Shown one piece after another: positions 24,472-32,500 of a DNA stretch of 51,746 nucleotides; the stretch's first letter is position 1, and every line of letters begins with the position of its first letter. The notes under the pieces were generated by a model. It searched no databases. It had not been told where the DNA came from and saw only the letters and a list, made by a program, of their open reading frames with translations. Source of the stretch: Mitsuaria sp. WAJ17. Its GTDB lineage: Bacteria; Pseudomonadota; Gammaproteobacteria; Burkholderiales; Burkholderiaceae_C. The DNA lies in assembly GCF_014174515.1 (NCBI RefSeq), contig NZ_JACJUG010000031.1, forward strand, positions 1 through 51,746, given 5' to 3'. The position numbers were made by a program, and so were the translations under genes.

Positions 24472-25400
24472 GTGGAGACCTTGGGGTTGAAGGGCGAGGC
24501 GTCCAGGAATTCCCAGCTCAGGGCCATGGCCTGCTCGCGCAGCAGCCACTCCTCGATCTCGAACTCCCAGAAGCGACCAGTGCCGCCGGTGAGGCCCTGC
24601 GGGTCTGCCTGGTCCCAAAGCAGCCGGGCGCGTCCCGTCAGGTGCAGGAGTCGGCCGGTGGCGAAGTGTGGCACCACCAGGCCGCAGGCTGGGTCCAGTG
24701 CGAGATTGCCGAGGGTGTTGTACAGACTGTTGCCTGCGTAGTCGGGCACGCGCAAGCGTCGTGCGTCGAGGCGCTCGATGAAGCCGGTCGGCCCGCCACG
24801 GTGCGAGGCATCGAGCGAGCCGGCAGGTGCGCCGCTGGCGATGAACAAGGTATCGGCCGCGCTGATCAGCGCCGCACTGGCCTCATCGAGGGCTTGGCCG
24901 CGCCGCACGGGGCCGGCCTCGGCGGGCATGGCGTCGCCGGCCGGCGCATGGGGATGGCGGCGCTGGATGTATTTGGGGCAATTGGGGTAGGCCTCGTCGA
25001 TCGCGACGCGGATCTGCCAGTCGTCCAGGTGTTCGACATGACCGTTCACGCGGTAGCGGCGCCGGGTCGAGAGTTCGATGAACAGCAGGCCGGCCTGTGT
25101 GCCGAGGTTCAGTCCCTGCCAGAAGGGATTGTCGGTCTGGCGCTGCGCCAGGCTTGCCGAGATGTCGATGCTTCGGCCTTCGGGGCTGCGCAGAAAGCCA
25201 GGCTGACCGAAGAGCATCGAGGCCCAGAGCTGACCTCGATGGTTGCGAGTCGCGGTGGCGACCATGACCTGCTTTTCAATGAAGGGGCGGGCTCCCGCGA
25301 TCACCGTGTCGGTGATCACGCTGGCATTGCGCAGCGCGATCGCGGCCTCTCCGGCGCGCGCCTGCACGGCGCGCTCGCCTTCATGGAATTCAAAGGTCAT
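24468..25400 (-). CDS. PNPOx-like flavin protein, double-domain
   Basis: 310 residues. Two PNPOx-like halves are visible. The first (ARPFIEKQVMVATATRNHRG, LWASMLFGQPGF, VNGHVEHLDDWQIRVAI, EAYPNCPKYIQRR) carries the NCPKYIQ signature. The second has ADTLFIASGAPAGSLDASHR, GGPTGFIERLDARRLRVPDY and NTLGNLALDPACGLVV. The family binds FMN or F420 and uses it for varied oxidation or reduction. The fused protein at 13848 has the NCPK signature and the GGPAGFLKVLDA motif within one domain. It lies 21 bases after the DsrE stop and overlaps the reductase start, forming a tight operon. Confidence 0.88.
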   Translation of the reverse strand: MTFEFHEGERAVQARAGEAAIALRNASVITDTVIAGARPFIEKQVMVATATRNHRGQLWASMLFGQPGFLRSPEGRSIDISASLAQRQTDNPFWQGLNLGTQAGLLFIELSTRRRYRVNGHVEHLDDWQIRVAIDEAYPNCPKYIQRRHPHAPAGDAMPAEAGPVRRGQALDEASAALISAADTLFIASGAPAGSLDASHRGGPTGFIERLDARRLRVPDYAGNSLYNTLGNLALDPACGLVVPHFATGRLLHLTGRARLLWDQADPQGLTGGTGRFWEFEIEEWLLREQAMALSWEFLDASPFNPKVST

Positions 25401-25421
25401 GGTCGTCTCCCGACTGGCGGC

Positions 25422-25796
25422 TTAGAACGTGAAGACGGTGAAACCGTCTGCCACCAGCTTGCCGAGGCTGGGCAGCCCGGAGGTGCCGGGCACGCTGTTG
25501 TCGGTGATCAGGTCAAACCCGCTCTTCACAGCCTCTTCACGCGAACCGAACACGTCGGCGCAACCGCAGGACACGCCAGCGATCTCGTTCTCCACCGCCT
25601 TGAAGAGGGCGTGCACGGGGTGGTCGGCTTGGCTGATCACGCCAGGCCAGCGGGTGCCGGCGCCTTGAAAGTAGATGGACACGGCGGTGCCGCGCTGCTT
25701 GAAGTCATAAGCGGCGGCCAGGCCGTTGAACATGCGTCCCAGGGCGTCTTCGCCGCCGTTCTTGGGGTCGGACAGGATGATGATGGCTGCTTTCAT
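25422..25796 (-). CDS. DsrE-family protein
   Basis: 124 residues: KAAIIILSDPKNGGEDALGR, MFNGLAAAYDFKQRGTAVSI, YFQGAGTRWPGVI and ENEIAGVSCGCADVFG. This is the DsrE/DsrF-like fold used in sulfur-relay and related small proteins. The paired cysteines in SCGCADVF sit where DsrE-type proteins often have their active cysteine. It is the first gene of the DsrE / PNPOx / reductase / LysR operon, which suggests a thiol- or sulfur-linked job for the module. Confidence 0.88.
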   Translation of the reverse strand: MKAAIIILSDPKNGGEDALGRMFNGLAAAYDFKQRGTAVSIYFQGAGTRWPGVISQADHPVHALFKAVENEIAGVSCGCADVFGSREEAVKSGFDLITDNSVPGTSGLPSLGKLVADGFTVFTF

Positions 25797-26051
25797 GGTG
25801 ATTCCTTGGTGGGTTTCGATTGAGGGTGTTTGAGGTCCTGCTGCCTGCTGCAGGCCTGGAGCCGAACTCTAGGGATCGAGGCGCCCCTCAGAAATCACCT
25901 GCAGGGAAATGGGCTGTTCCGGCGCGCGGAAGAGTGGCGCGCCCACCCGGCGGCGTGGCGGCCTTCGCGCTGCAAGGTATGAGCCAGCAGGGGCCTGCGT
26001 TCGTCGTCCCGAAGCATCTGCTGCAGCTGGACCCTCGTCCAGCGGGGCGGG

Positions 26052-26073
26052 CGCCGAGCAGGCCTGCTCGGCG
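26052..26073. promoter_or_regulatory. perfect 22-bp palindrome upstream of the YHS gene
   Basis: CGCCGAGCAGG followed directly by CCTGCTCGGCG is a perfect palindrome with no spacer. It lies between the dsrE start (divergent) and the YHS gene. It could be an operator for a dimeric regulator, or an RNA hairpin with an 8-bp stem; no T-run follows. The remaining intergenic stretch (25797-26147) shows no convincing gene. Confidence 0.6.
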
Positions 26074-26147
26074 ATTCAAGACGATTGGGCTAGCGAACGA
26101 GACGCTCAGTCACCACGGCAGGGGCTTCGGTTTCTAAAGTTCAGTCC

Positions 26148-26318
26148 ATGCAGTCGGGCCAGGCCATGCAAGCGCAAGAAGCCCTGACCAACTGCTGTGG
26201 CAACCGAGGTTGTGGCGAGTGTCCTGTGATGCCCGCCGAGCAACTTCAGCAAGAACTTCCTACCGAACCGCCCAAGAAAGGCACATCATGTCCAAGAGCA
26301 AATTCCGTGCTTCCCTGA
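26148..26318 (+). CDS. cysteine-rich small ORF (56 residues)
   Basis: From ATG 26148 (alternative ATG 26166) the frame encodes a peptide with TNCCGNRGCGECPV, four cysteines within ten residues, then QLQQELPTEPPKK, and ends inside the start of the YHS gene in another frame. Clustered Cys-Cys and Cys-x-x-Cys suggest metal binding. It lies upstream of a metal-related operon (YHS protein and bufferin genes), so a metal-sensing leader peptide is conceivable. No strong ribosome-binding site is visible, so expression is uncertain. Confidence 0.35.
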   Translation: MQSGQAMQAQEALTNCCGNRGCGECPVMPAEQLQQELPTEPPKKGTSCPRANSVLP

Positions 26319-26791
26319 TCGCTGTGGCTGCCGCCGCGGCACTGACCGCAGGCTTCGCCCCGTCCGTGGCGTTTGCTTATGACGAGAACTCTGCAGCGGC
26401 TGTGAACATCGACAGCAAGGGTATCGGCCTGCGTGGCCACGATCCGGTGGCTTATCACACGGTGGGCGCGCCCACCGCTGGCAAGGCTGAGTTCTCGGCC
26501 AAGCACAACGGCGTGACCTATCTGTTCTCGAGCGCGGCCAACCGCGATGCCTTCAATGCCAACCCTGGCAAGTACGAGCCGGCCTACGGCGGCTTCTGCG
26601 CCATGGGCGTGGCCCTGGAGAAGAAGCTTGACGGCGACCCGACCGCCTGGAAGCTGGTGGACGGCAAGCTGCACTTGAATGTGAACAAGGACGTTCAAAA
26701 GAAGTGGCTGGAAGACGTGCCGGGCAACAACAAGAAGGCCGATGCGAACTGGCCTTCGATCAAGGCCAAGACCCCCAAGTCCCTGGCTTGA
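26288..26791 (+). CDS. exported YHS-domain protein
   Basis: 167 residues, with a clear signal peptide (SLIAVAAAAALTAGFAPSVA, cleavage near AFA-YDE). The YHS domain reads GLRGHDPVAYHTVGAP, GVTYLFSSAANRDAFNANPG and YEPAYGGFCAMGVALEKK. YHS modules are small metal-associated domains; exported versions of this type occur widely in proteobacteria near heavy-metal or redox genes. Located 69 bases before the bufferin precursor, separated by a hairpin, so partial co-transcription is likely. Confidence 0.88.
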   Translation: MSKSKFRASLIAVAAAAALTAGFAPSVAFAYDENSAAAVNIDSKGIGLRGHDPVAYHTVGAPTAGKAEFSAKHNGVTYLFSSAANRDAFNANPGKYEPAYGGFCAMGVALEKKLDGDPTAWKLVDGKLHLNVNKDVQKKWLEDVPGNNKKADANWPSIKAKTPKSLA

Positions 26792-26798
26792 TGCAGCG

Positions 26799-26827
26799 GG
26801 GCGCGCTGTCTTGAGACGAGCGCGCCC
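26799..26827 (+). terminator. hairpin between YHS gene and bufferin operon
   Basis: GGGCGCGCT (26799-26807) and AGCGCGCCC (26819-26827) form a perfect 9-bp stem, extended inside by GTCT/AGAC. Only TTCC follows, so it would be a weak terminator or an mRNA-processing or attenuation structure reducing read-through into bufA. Confidence 0.6.
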
Positions 26828-26860
26828 TTCCATCCCCCAAGAATCCAGCCCTCACACATC

Positions 26861-27148
26861 ATGAGCACACGACGACACGTGATCACGGTCCTGGCATTGG
26901 CAGCAGCCGTGCAGGGCGCGGCCCTCGCGGAGCAGAGCAAGCCGGGCGGCGGCAAGGTCGCCATGGAGAAGTGCTATGGCATCTCCCTGGCCGGGCAGAA
27001 CGACTGCGCCGCCGGCCCCGGCACCAGCTGCGCCGGAACCTCCAAGGTGGACTACCAAGGCAACGCCTGGAAGAAGGTGCCCGTGGGCACCTGCGTCACC
27101 ACCAAGACGCCCAAGGGACAGGGCTCGCTCACGCCGCTCAAGGCTTGA
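26861..27148 (+). CDS. bufA: bufferin precursor, DUF2282 family
   Basis: 95 residues: a leader (VITVLALAAAVQGAALAEQ) acting as a signal peptide, then a core with four cysteines in KCYGISLAGQNDC, TSCAGTS and VGTC. This is the DUF2282 pattern of bufferins, ribosomally made and post-translationally modified peptides. Cysteines are converted to copper-binding thiooxazole-type groups by a DUF692 enzyme with a DUF2063 partner, and the product is exported; described in Caulobacter for copper protection. All partners are encoded downstream in order, so the assignment is strong. Metal specificity in this organism is inferred. Confidence 0.88.
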   Translation: MSTRRHVITVLALAAAVQGAALAEQSKPGGGKVAMEKCYGISLAGQNDCAAGPGTSCAGTSKVDYQGNAWKKVPVGTCVTTKTPKGQGSLTPLKA

Positions 27149-27182
27149 GTGCGGCGGGTATCGACGCAGGTTCACAGCAGGA

Positions 27183-28028
27183 ATGGGCGCTACCGTGCAG
27201 ACGTCACTAGGGCTGGGCTTCAAGCCCCAGCATTTCCGGCAAGCCATGCAGACGCAAGCCGAAGGCCTTTGGTTCGAGGTTCATCCCGAGAACTACATGG
27301 CTGACGGCGGGCCGCGCCCGCGCATGCTGGCAGCACTGGCCGAGCGCCACCCGGTGGCTCTGCACGGCGTGTCGCTCTCTTTGGCGGGGCCGGATCCTCT
27401 GGACCTGCAGCATCTGCATCGACTGCGGCATCTGGTCGATGCGGTGAAGCCGGTCCGCCTGTCAGAGCATCTGGCCTGGTCGCGCCTGGGAACACGCTAT
27501 GTACCGGATCTGCTGCCGGCGCCGCGCACAAGCGCTTTGCTGGAGCGGGTCGTTGCCCATGTGGACCAGGTTCAGCAGCTGACCGGCATGCGCCTGGCTC
27601 TTGAGAACCCCAGCCACTACCTGATCCTGGAGGGGCATGAGTTCAGCGAGCCTCATTTCCTGAACGAACTGGTGCGACGAACAGGCTGCGCCTTGCTGGT
27701 GGACGTGAACAACCTCTACGTGAGTGCCAACAACATCCACCAGCGAGCCAGCGACTGGCTGGCGGAGATTGACGTCGATGCCATCAGCGAGATTCACCTG
27801 GCAGGGCACAGCCAGGATCCCGTGCTGGGCCCCCGGCTGCTCATTGATTCCCACGACTGCCCGGTATCCGAGGAGGTGCTGTCCCTCTACGCAGCCCTGT
27901 GCCAACGCATTGGGCCGCGCCCCACGCTGATTGAATGGGATGGCGCGGTGCCTGAGTTTTCCGCGCTCTGGCAGGAGCTGGAGCGCGTGCGAGCAGCAAC
28001 GCCGACCCGGAGCTTCGCTCATGATTGA
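27183..28028 (+). CDS. bufB: MNIO-type bufferin maturation enzyme, DUF692
   Basis: 281 residues from ATG 27183. TIM-barrel DUF692 motifs in order: LGLGFKPQHF, FEVHPENYM, HGVSLSLAGPDPL, LSEHLAWS, LALENPSHYL, CALLVDVNNLYVSANNI, EIHLAGHS, IDSHDCPVSEEV and LIEWDGAVPEF. The His, Glu, Asp and Asn residues in these motifs supply the ligands of the multinuclear iron centre in this enzyme class (MbnB relatives), which rearranges cysteine side chains on peptide substrates. The substrate is presumably the adjacent DUF2282 peptide. Overlaps the next gene by 8 bases. Confidence 0.92.
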   Translation: MGATVQTSLGLGFKPQHFRQAMQTQAEGLWFEVHPENYMADGGPRPRMLAALAERHPVALHGVSLSLAGPDPLDLQHLHRLRHLVDAVKPVRLSEHLAWSRLGTRYVPDLLPAPRTSALLERVVAHVDQVQQLTGMRLALENPSHYLILEGHEFSEPHFLNELVRRTGCALLVDVNNLYVSANNIHQRASDWLAEIDVDAISEIHLAGHSQDPVLGPRLLIDSHDCPVSEEVLSLYAALCQRIGPRPTLIEWDGAVPEFSALWQELERVRAATPTRSFAHD

Positions 28029-28794
28029 TCCTTCGAGCTTCTACACACAATTCCTGACCGGTATCGATGGCTGGCAGCTGCTGGTCGGAACCGACGTTGA
28101 AGCCGGGCTGGCCCCTGAGCCGGCGGCGAAGGCGGTCTATGTCAACACCGGCTTACGCGCAGCCATCGAGTCCCTGGAGGCCAACTTCCTCAGCGTTGCC
28201 AACTGGGTGGGAGGCCCTTGGTTCTGGCCCGCGGCGACGGCATTCGCGCGTGCCCACCCGCCTCAAGACGGTCGGCTGTTCCTGTACGGTGACGGCTTTC
28301 CCGACTTTCTGGCCTCGATGGAACACGCGCATCTGGCTCGCTACACCAGCGATCTGGCCTGGGTGGATTGGATGAACATGCGCGCCCATGCGGCAGGCGA
28401 TCACCTCCCGCTGACCGCGACTCACCTTGCCATGCTGCCGGCCGAGGCCTTGCCGGCCCTGCAGCTGAAGGTAGCGCCTGCGACGCATTGGAGGGCTTCC
28501 CCAGGCTACGCACTGGTCGAGCTGTGGCGCAGCGCGCGCGCCGGTCGCACCGAGACGGAAGTCGAGCTGCGCGATGCCGCCGGTGTGCTCGTGACCCGGC
28601 CTGATGACGAGGTCTGGGTGCACGAGGTGCCGCTGGCCAGCCTGCATCTGCTGGACGCGCTTGCGGCGGGACAGAACCTTGCCGATGCCGCCGCTCATGC
28701 CAGCAGCCGGGAGTCGCCCGAGCGCCCGTTCGACCTGCAGGCCGCGCTGGGCGCATTGCTTGAGAACGGCGCCCTGCAGATGCCGCCGACCTGA
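28021..28794 (+). CDS. bufC: bufferin recognition partner, DUF2063
   Basis: 257 residues from ATG 28021, overlapping bufB. The N terminus here diverges from the usual DUF2063 helical start, but DFLASMEHAHLARYTSDLAW and LALPAEALPAL-like segments followed by FDLQAALGALLENGAL fit the two-part family: a helical DUF2063 domain and a C-terminal partner-binding domain with PYALVELWRSAR-type strands. The family delivers the precursor peptide to the DUF692 enzyme, as MbnC does in methanobactin synthesis. Assignment rests heavily on position directly after bufB, so it is slightly less secure than its neighbours. Confidence 0.8.
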   Translation: MIDPSSFYTQFLTGIDGWQLLVGTDVEAGLAPEPAAKAVYVNTGLRAAIESLEANFLSVANWVGGPWFWPAATAFARAHPPQDGRLFLYGDGFPDFLASMEHAHLARYTSDLAWVDWMNMRAHAAGDHLPLTATHLAMLPAEALPALQLKVAPATHWRASPGYALVELWRSARAGRTETEVELRDAAGVLVTRPDDEVWVHEVPLASLHLLDALAAGQNLADAAAHASSRESPERPFDLQAALGALLENGALQMPPT

Positions 28795-28856
28795 CGGATT
28801 CAACCGTCAACCTCCAACTGCCATGAATCCAGGCGCCAACACAGAAAGACCACATC

Positions 28857-29327
28857 GTGAACGCTCACCCTCCCGCGCTGCGGCATGCGCACCAAACTCT
28901 GGTTCATGGGGCCGGACGCCTCTTCTCTGAAACGCTCGTGTTGCTGGCGGCTCGTCTGGCGATCGCAGGCATCTTCTGGCGCTCGGGGCGGACCAAGGTT
29001 GACGGCTGGTTCACCCTCAGCGACTCGGCCGTGGCCTTGTTCGCCGAAGAGTACCAACTCCCCTGGGTGGACCCGGCAGTGGCCGCTTCGCTGGCAGCCC
29101 TTGCCGAACATGCGTTGCCGATTCTTCTGGTCCTGGGGCTGGCCACGCGCTATGCAGCCATCGGCCTCCTGGCGATGACTTTGGTGATCCAGTTCCTGGT
29201 CTACCCGGACGCCTGGCCCACGCATCTCAGCTGGATGAGCCTGATGACCTTGTTGGTGGCCAAGGGTGCCGGGATACTGTCTTTCGACGCCTTGCTGTCC
29301 AGGCGATTGTTCCGCTCGGCGCAATGA
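28857..29327 (+). CDS. DoxX family membrane protein of the bufferin operon
   Basis: 156 residues from GTG 28857. Hydrophobic helices LVLLAARLAIAGIFWRSGR, LAALAEHALPILLVLGLA, YAAIGLLAMTLVIQFLVY and WMSLMTLLVAKGAGILS. WRSGRTKVDGWFTLS and LFAEEY are typical for DoxX proteins that end bufferin operons, where they are thought to assist redox or export steps; the exact role is unknown. Follows bufC after 62 bases. Confidence 0.9.
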   Translation: MNAHPPALRHAHQTLVHGAGRLFSETLVLLAARLAIAGIFWRSGRTKVDGWFTLSDSAVALFAEEYQLPWVDPAVAASLAALAEHALPILLVLGLATRYAAIGLLAMTLVIQFLVYPDAWPTHLSWMSLMTLLVAKGAGILSFDALLSRRLFRSAQ

Positions 29328-29409
29328 GCTTATGTGCCGGGCGTGGCTTGGCAGCACCTGGCCTGGCGGGCGACGATGGCGCATCTTCGCAGCACAAGGG
29401 CAGGCTCCT

Positions 29410-30261
29410 ATGGAAGACGAAATTGATACCTTGTTGACGCGCTTCGAGCTGAAGGCGCGCGTCTTCTTTTCAGGGCAGCTCTGCGGCCTTGCGCAGTTCG
29501 ATGACGGTCAAGGTGTGGGCCATCTGCACGTGATGCGGCAGGGGCAGCTGGATGTGCTGCTGCCCGACGGCTCAGTTCGCCCGGTGAGTGCGCCTGCTGC
29601 CCTGTTCTTTCCTCGTGCCACGCCGTATCGTCTGCGTGCGCCCGACGTAGGCGGGACTGACTTGATCTGCGCATCCGTCGCCTGTGATGCGCCGCTGGGC
29701 CAGCACATGATGGCGGAACTTCCCTCCATGCTGGTCGTGCCTCTGGAGGAGCAACCGGGCTTGCAAATGAGCCTGCAGCTCTTGTTTGACGAAGCGTTTT
29801 CCAAGCGCCAGGGGCGAGCCGCCGCTGTCGATCGCCTGAGCGAGCTGGTGCTCATTCATCTGCTGCGGGAAGTGCTGGGGCAGGGGCAGTTGAAGGTCGG
29901 CGTGCTGGGCGGCTTGGCCGATCCCCGCTTGGCGAGGGCCTTGCACGCCATTCATGCCGATGCCGCGAAGCCCTGGACGCTGGAGCAGCTCGCCATCGTG
30001 GCGGGCATGTCTCGCGCACGTTTTGCGGCGCAGTTCACCCAGGTCGTCGGGCAAGCGCCGGGCGAGTATCTGTCGAGCTGGCGCATTGGTCTGGCACAAA
30101 GCCTCCTCAGCAAGGGGCGGCAGGTGAAGCATGTGGCCGACGAGGTCGGCTACGGCAGCGCTTCAGCACTGACTCGCGCCTTCGTCCTCAAGACCGGCAT
30201 GGCGCCGACCGATTGGTTGGCGGGCAGGCGTGCAGGCGTTCACGCTTCGCTCAGTCGCTAG
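29410..30261 (+). CDS. AraC-family regulator with N-terminal cupin
   Basis: 283 residues from ATG 29410; longer in-frame starts overlap doxX. The N-terminal cupin_6 sensor domain reads GVGHLHVMRQGQLDVLL, FFPRATPYRL and LICASVAC. The C-terminal double helix-turn-helix reads WTLEQLAIVAGMSRARFAAQ, FTQVVGQAPGEYLSSWRIG and VKHVADEVGYGSASALTRAF. It lies 82 bases after doxX on the same strand, so it may be part of or regulate the bufferin operon, though cupin_6 regulators more often control neighbouring oxidoreductases. Confidence 0.9.
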   Translation: MEDEIDTLLTRFELKARVFFSGQLCGLAQFDDGQGVGHLHVMRQGQLDVLLPDGSVRPVSAPAALFFPRATPYRLRAPDVGGTDLICASVACDAPLGQHMMAELPSMLVVPLEEQPGLQMSLQLLFDEAFSKRQGRAAAVDRLSELVLIHLLREVLGQGQLKVGVLGGLADPRLARALHAIHADAAKPWTLEQLAIVAGMSRARFAAQFTQVVGQAPGEYLSSWRIGLAQSLLSKGRQVKHVADEVGYGSASALTRAFVLKTGMAPTDWLAGRRAGVHASLSR

Positions 30262-30387
30262 AGGGGGCTTCACCGTTGCCGGCAGAAGAGGAGGGCATTC
30301 CGAGGTCGAAATTGCCCGTGGCGGGGTGACGAAGGGGCTGGACGGATTGAGAGGCCAACGTGCCCACGCGCGGCGACAATGGCCCGC

Positions 30388-31290
30388 ATGAGCCGCACCT
30401 CCGCCTTTGATTGGGACGACCTGCGTGTCGCACTCGCCATCATGGAGTGCGGCACCCTGAGCGGCGCTGCAGCCAGGCTGCATGTCAGCCATCCGACGCT
30501 GTCGCGCCGGCTTCAGCTGATTGAGCGGCGCCTCGGAACGCGCTTGTTCGATCGCACCCCGAGCGGCCTGCGGCCGACTGAGGCGGGCGAGGAGGTCCGT
30601 GCGCTGGCGCTTCGCTTTCGTGATGAGATCGCCAGCCTGGAGCGTCGCGTCGGCGGGCGTGACGAGGGACATGACGGGCCGGTTCGGATCACGGCGCCTG
30701 ATGCGGTCTCCGAGTACCTGCTGCCCGGTGTGCTGGCGGCGGTTTGTCGCAGGCATGCGGGATTGCAGCTCGAGTTGCATGTGTCCAACGATCTCGTCTC
30801 GCTGGCGCAGCGCGAGGCCGACATCGCACTTCGCGTGACCCGGGCGCCGCAGGAGACCTTGCGAGGGCGCGAGCTTGGCTCCGTGGCGATGGCAATCTAC
30901 GCGCCGCGGCAGTTGACCGAGGCGACAGCACCCTTGGCGCCGACCGTTGGCCTGCCCTGGATCGGCTTCGATGCGGGCCTGGCCTGCAGTGCTCCGGGCA
31001 GCTGGCTGTCGCGCAACGTCGCTCCCGAGGCAGTCCGGTTCCGCGCGAACACGCTGCTGGGCGCAGCCCAGGCCGCGCGTGCGGGGATAGGTTGCGCCGT
31101 GCTGCCTTGCTTCGTGGGCGGGGCCATTCCTGAGCTCGTTCGCCTGGGTTCGCCGCTTGAGGAGCTGACGCAGCCGCTGTGGCTGCTGATGCACGAGGAT
31201 GTCGCGCGTGTGCCGCGAATGCGCCGCGCGAGCGCGGCGCTGTCCGAGGAGATCGCGGGCGCGTCCCGGCAGATGTCAGGCCTCGACTGA
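30388..31290 (+). CDS. LysR-family regulator
   Basis: 300 residues from ATG 30388 (an ATG at 30379 adds three residues). DNA-binding domain: FDWDDLRVALAIMECGTLSG, HVSHPTLSRRLQLIERRLG and LRPTEAGEEVRALA. Effector domain includes VRITAPDAVSEYLLPGVLA and AARAGIGCAVLPCFVG. Its 3' end overlaps the convergent GST gene by 15 bases. Regulators of this YafC/CrgA-like class often control an adjacent GST or oxidoreductase, but here the genes converge, so the target is uncertain. Confidence 0.9.
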   Translation: MSRTSAFDWDDLRVALAIMECGTLSGAAARLHVSHPTLSRRLQLIERRLGTRLFDRTPSGLRPTEAGEEVRALALRFRDEIASLERRVGGRDEGHDGPVRITAPDAVSEYLLPGVLAAVCRRHAGLQLELHVSNDLVSLAQREADIALRVTRAPQETLRGRELGSVAMAIYAPRQLTEATAPLAPTVGLPWIGFDAGLACSAPGSWLSRNVAPEAVRFRANTLLGAAQAARAGIGCAVLPCFVGGAIPELVRLGSPLEELTQPLWLLMHEDVARVPRMRRASAALSEEIAGASRQMSGLD

Positions 31291-31971
31291 GCGCTTCTCG
31301 GCGGCGGTCGCGAGTCGGGCCAAGAAGGACCCGCGCCCGGCCAGATAGCGCAGGAAGACCTGTCCGTAGTCGGGCACCACGGCGACGCGCACGCTGGGCC
31401 TCGCCGCCAGCCTGTGGCGATAGGCAGTTGTCGCCGCTAGCCCGTGGAGGAGGCGGAAGTCCGCCAACTGGTCGAAGGTGTCCAGCAGCCGGAAGATCGG
31501 CGCGAAGGCGGCGTCCACCAGGCCGAAGCGCTCGCCGTCGAAGTACGGCCCCGCCTCGGCCAGTGCGCTCTCCAGGCGCGCGAAGCGGCCGGCGAGCTCC
31601 AGGCGCTTGCGCTCGAACGCGGCTTCGTCCGGCGCCATGTAGAAGCCGAACACATCGCCGATCACGGCCGATGCGAACTCTGCCCACGCGCGATGGCGGG
31701 CGCGATCCAGGGCGTGGTGCGGCCACATGGGCGTGCGGTCGGGATGGGTCTCCTCGATGTACTCGCAGATGACGGCCGTCTCGAAGACGGGCGTGTCGCC
31801 CACGCGCAGCACGGGCACCTTGCCCAGGGGCGACAGCCGGACGAACCAGCCCGGCTTGTCGGTGAGGTCGATGTAGGTCCGGCGGACCTCCAGGCCCTTC
31901 TCGGTGAGCTGGATGGCTGCCCGCTGGGTGTAGGGACACAGGATGTTGCTGATGAGTTCAAGGTGGTGCAT
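31276..31971 (-). CDS. glutathione S-transferase, omega-like
   Basis: 231 residues; ATG 31971 is chosen because the family homology begins there (HHLELISNILCPYTQRAAI), although the frame is open 290 bases further. SNILCPYTQR places a cysteine at the catalytic position, as in omega-class and dehydroascorbate-reductase-like GSTs. SPLGKVPVLRVGDTPVFETA and ICEYIEETH give the glutathione site. C-terminal helices include DVFGFYMAPDEAAFERKR. Upstream 31972-32500 holds no recognisable gene. Confidence 0.9.
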   Translation of the reverse strand: MHHLELISNILCPYTQRAAIQLTEKGLEVRRTYIDLTDKPGWFVRLSPLGKVPVLRVGDTPVFETAVICEYIEETHPDRTPMWPHHALDRARHRAWAEFASAVIGDVFGFYMAPDEAAFERKRLELAGRFARLESALAEAGPYFDGERFGLVDAAFAPIFRLLDTFDQLADFRLLHGLAATTAYRHRLAARPSVRVAVVPDYGQVFLRYLAGRGSFLARLATAAEKRSVEA

Positions 31972-32500
31972 GTCAATGCCTCGTGGAAGAGTGCACGACC
32001 TTAAGGACCGGCGGCGGACGACGCCATCGAAAGCTTGTTCAGGCCGCTGTGCAGAAATGTTCAGGCGCTGTTGCGCACCAGGCTGCGGGGCAGGCCCCTC
32101 CATCCGCTGAGTCCGGCTTCCTGCTGGACTGCTGGTGCGTGTCCTGGCAACGGGCGGATCCTGTTGTGTCGAGGATCCGTACCGCCCGCCCCACCCCGGC
32201 GCATGCCTGGGCGCGTACGGCTGCACGGTCCAGGCGCAGGGCGCTCTGCGGAAGATCAAGCGCCGTCCCCATTACGCGACAGCTGTCACCTGAGTTCGTC
32301 ACCTCGATTGCGCGGCGCCTGCTTTCCATGCACATTGGTCTGACGCTTCGACGCTGCCGCCTGAGCAGCAAGGGGCCGCACAGCAGGCCATGTCCGGCCA
32401 GCTGTGTTCAGGGATGGGATGCAAAGCAAGTCTCGGGGGCGCGGCCATGGGTGCGTCCTTCGGGGCAGGGTTCACTGTTGACTCTTGAGAGGAGAACGAC
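31972..32500. other. gene-poor intergenic stretch
   Basis: No convincing coding sequence on either strand; open frames lack domain character. It must contain the promoters of the GST gene (minus) and of the PstS-like/porin pair (plus), but no strong motif was recognised. Confidence 0.5.

Noticed and set aside
24366..25823. Plus-strand ORF of 485 residues
   Set aside because: It covers the minus-strand PNPOx and dsrE genes, which have clear domain matches; no domain on the plus strand.
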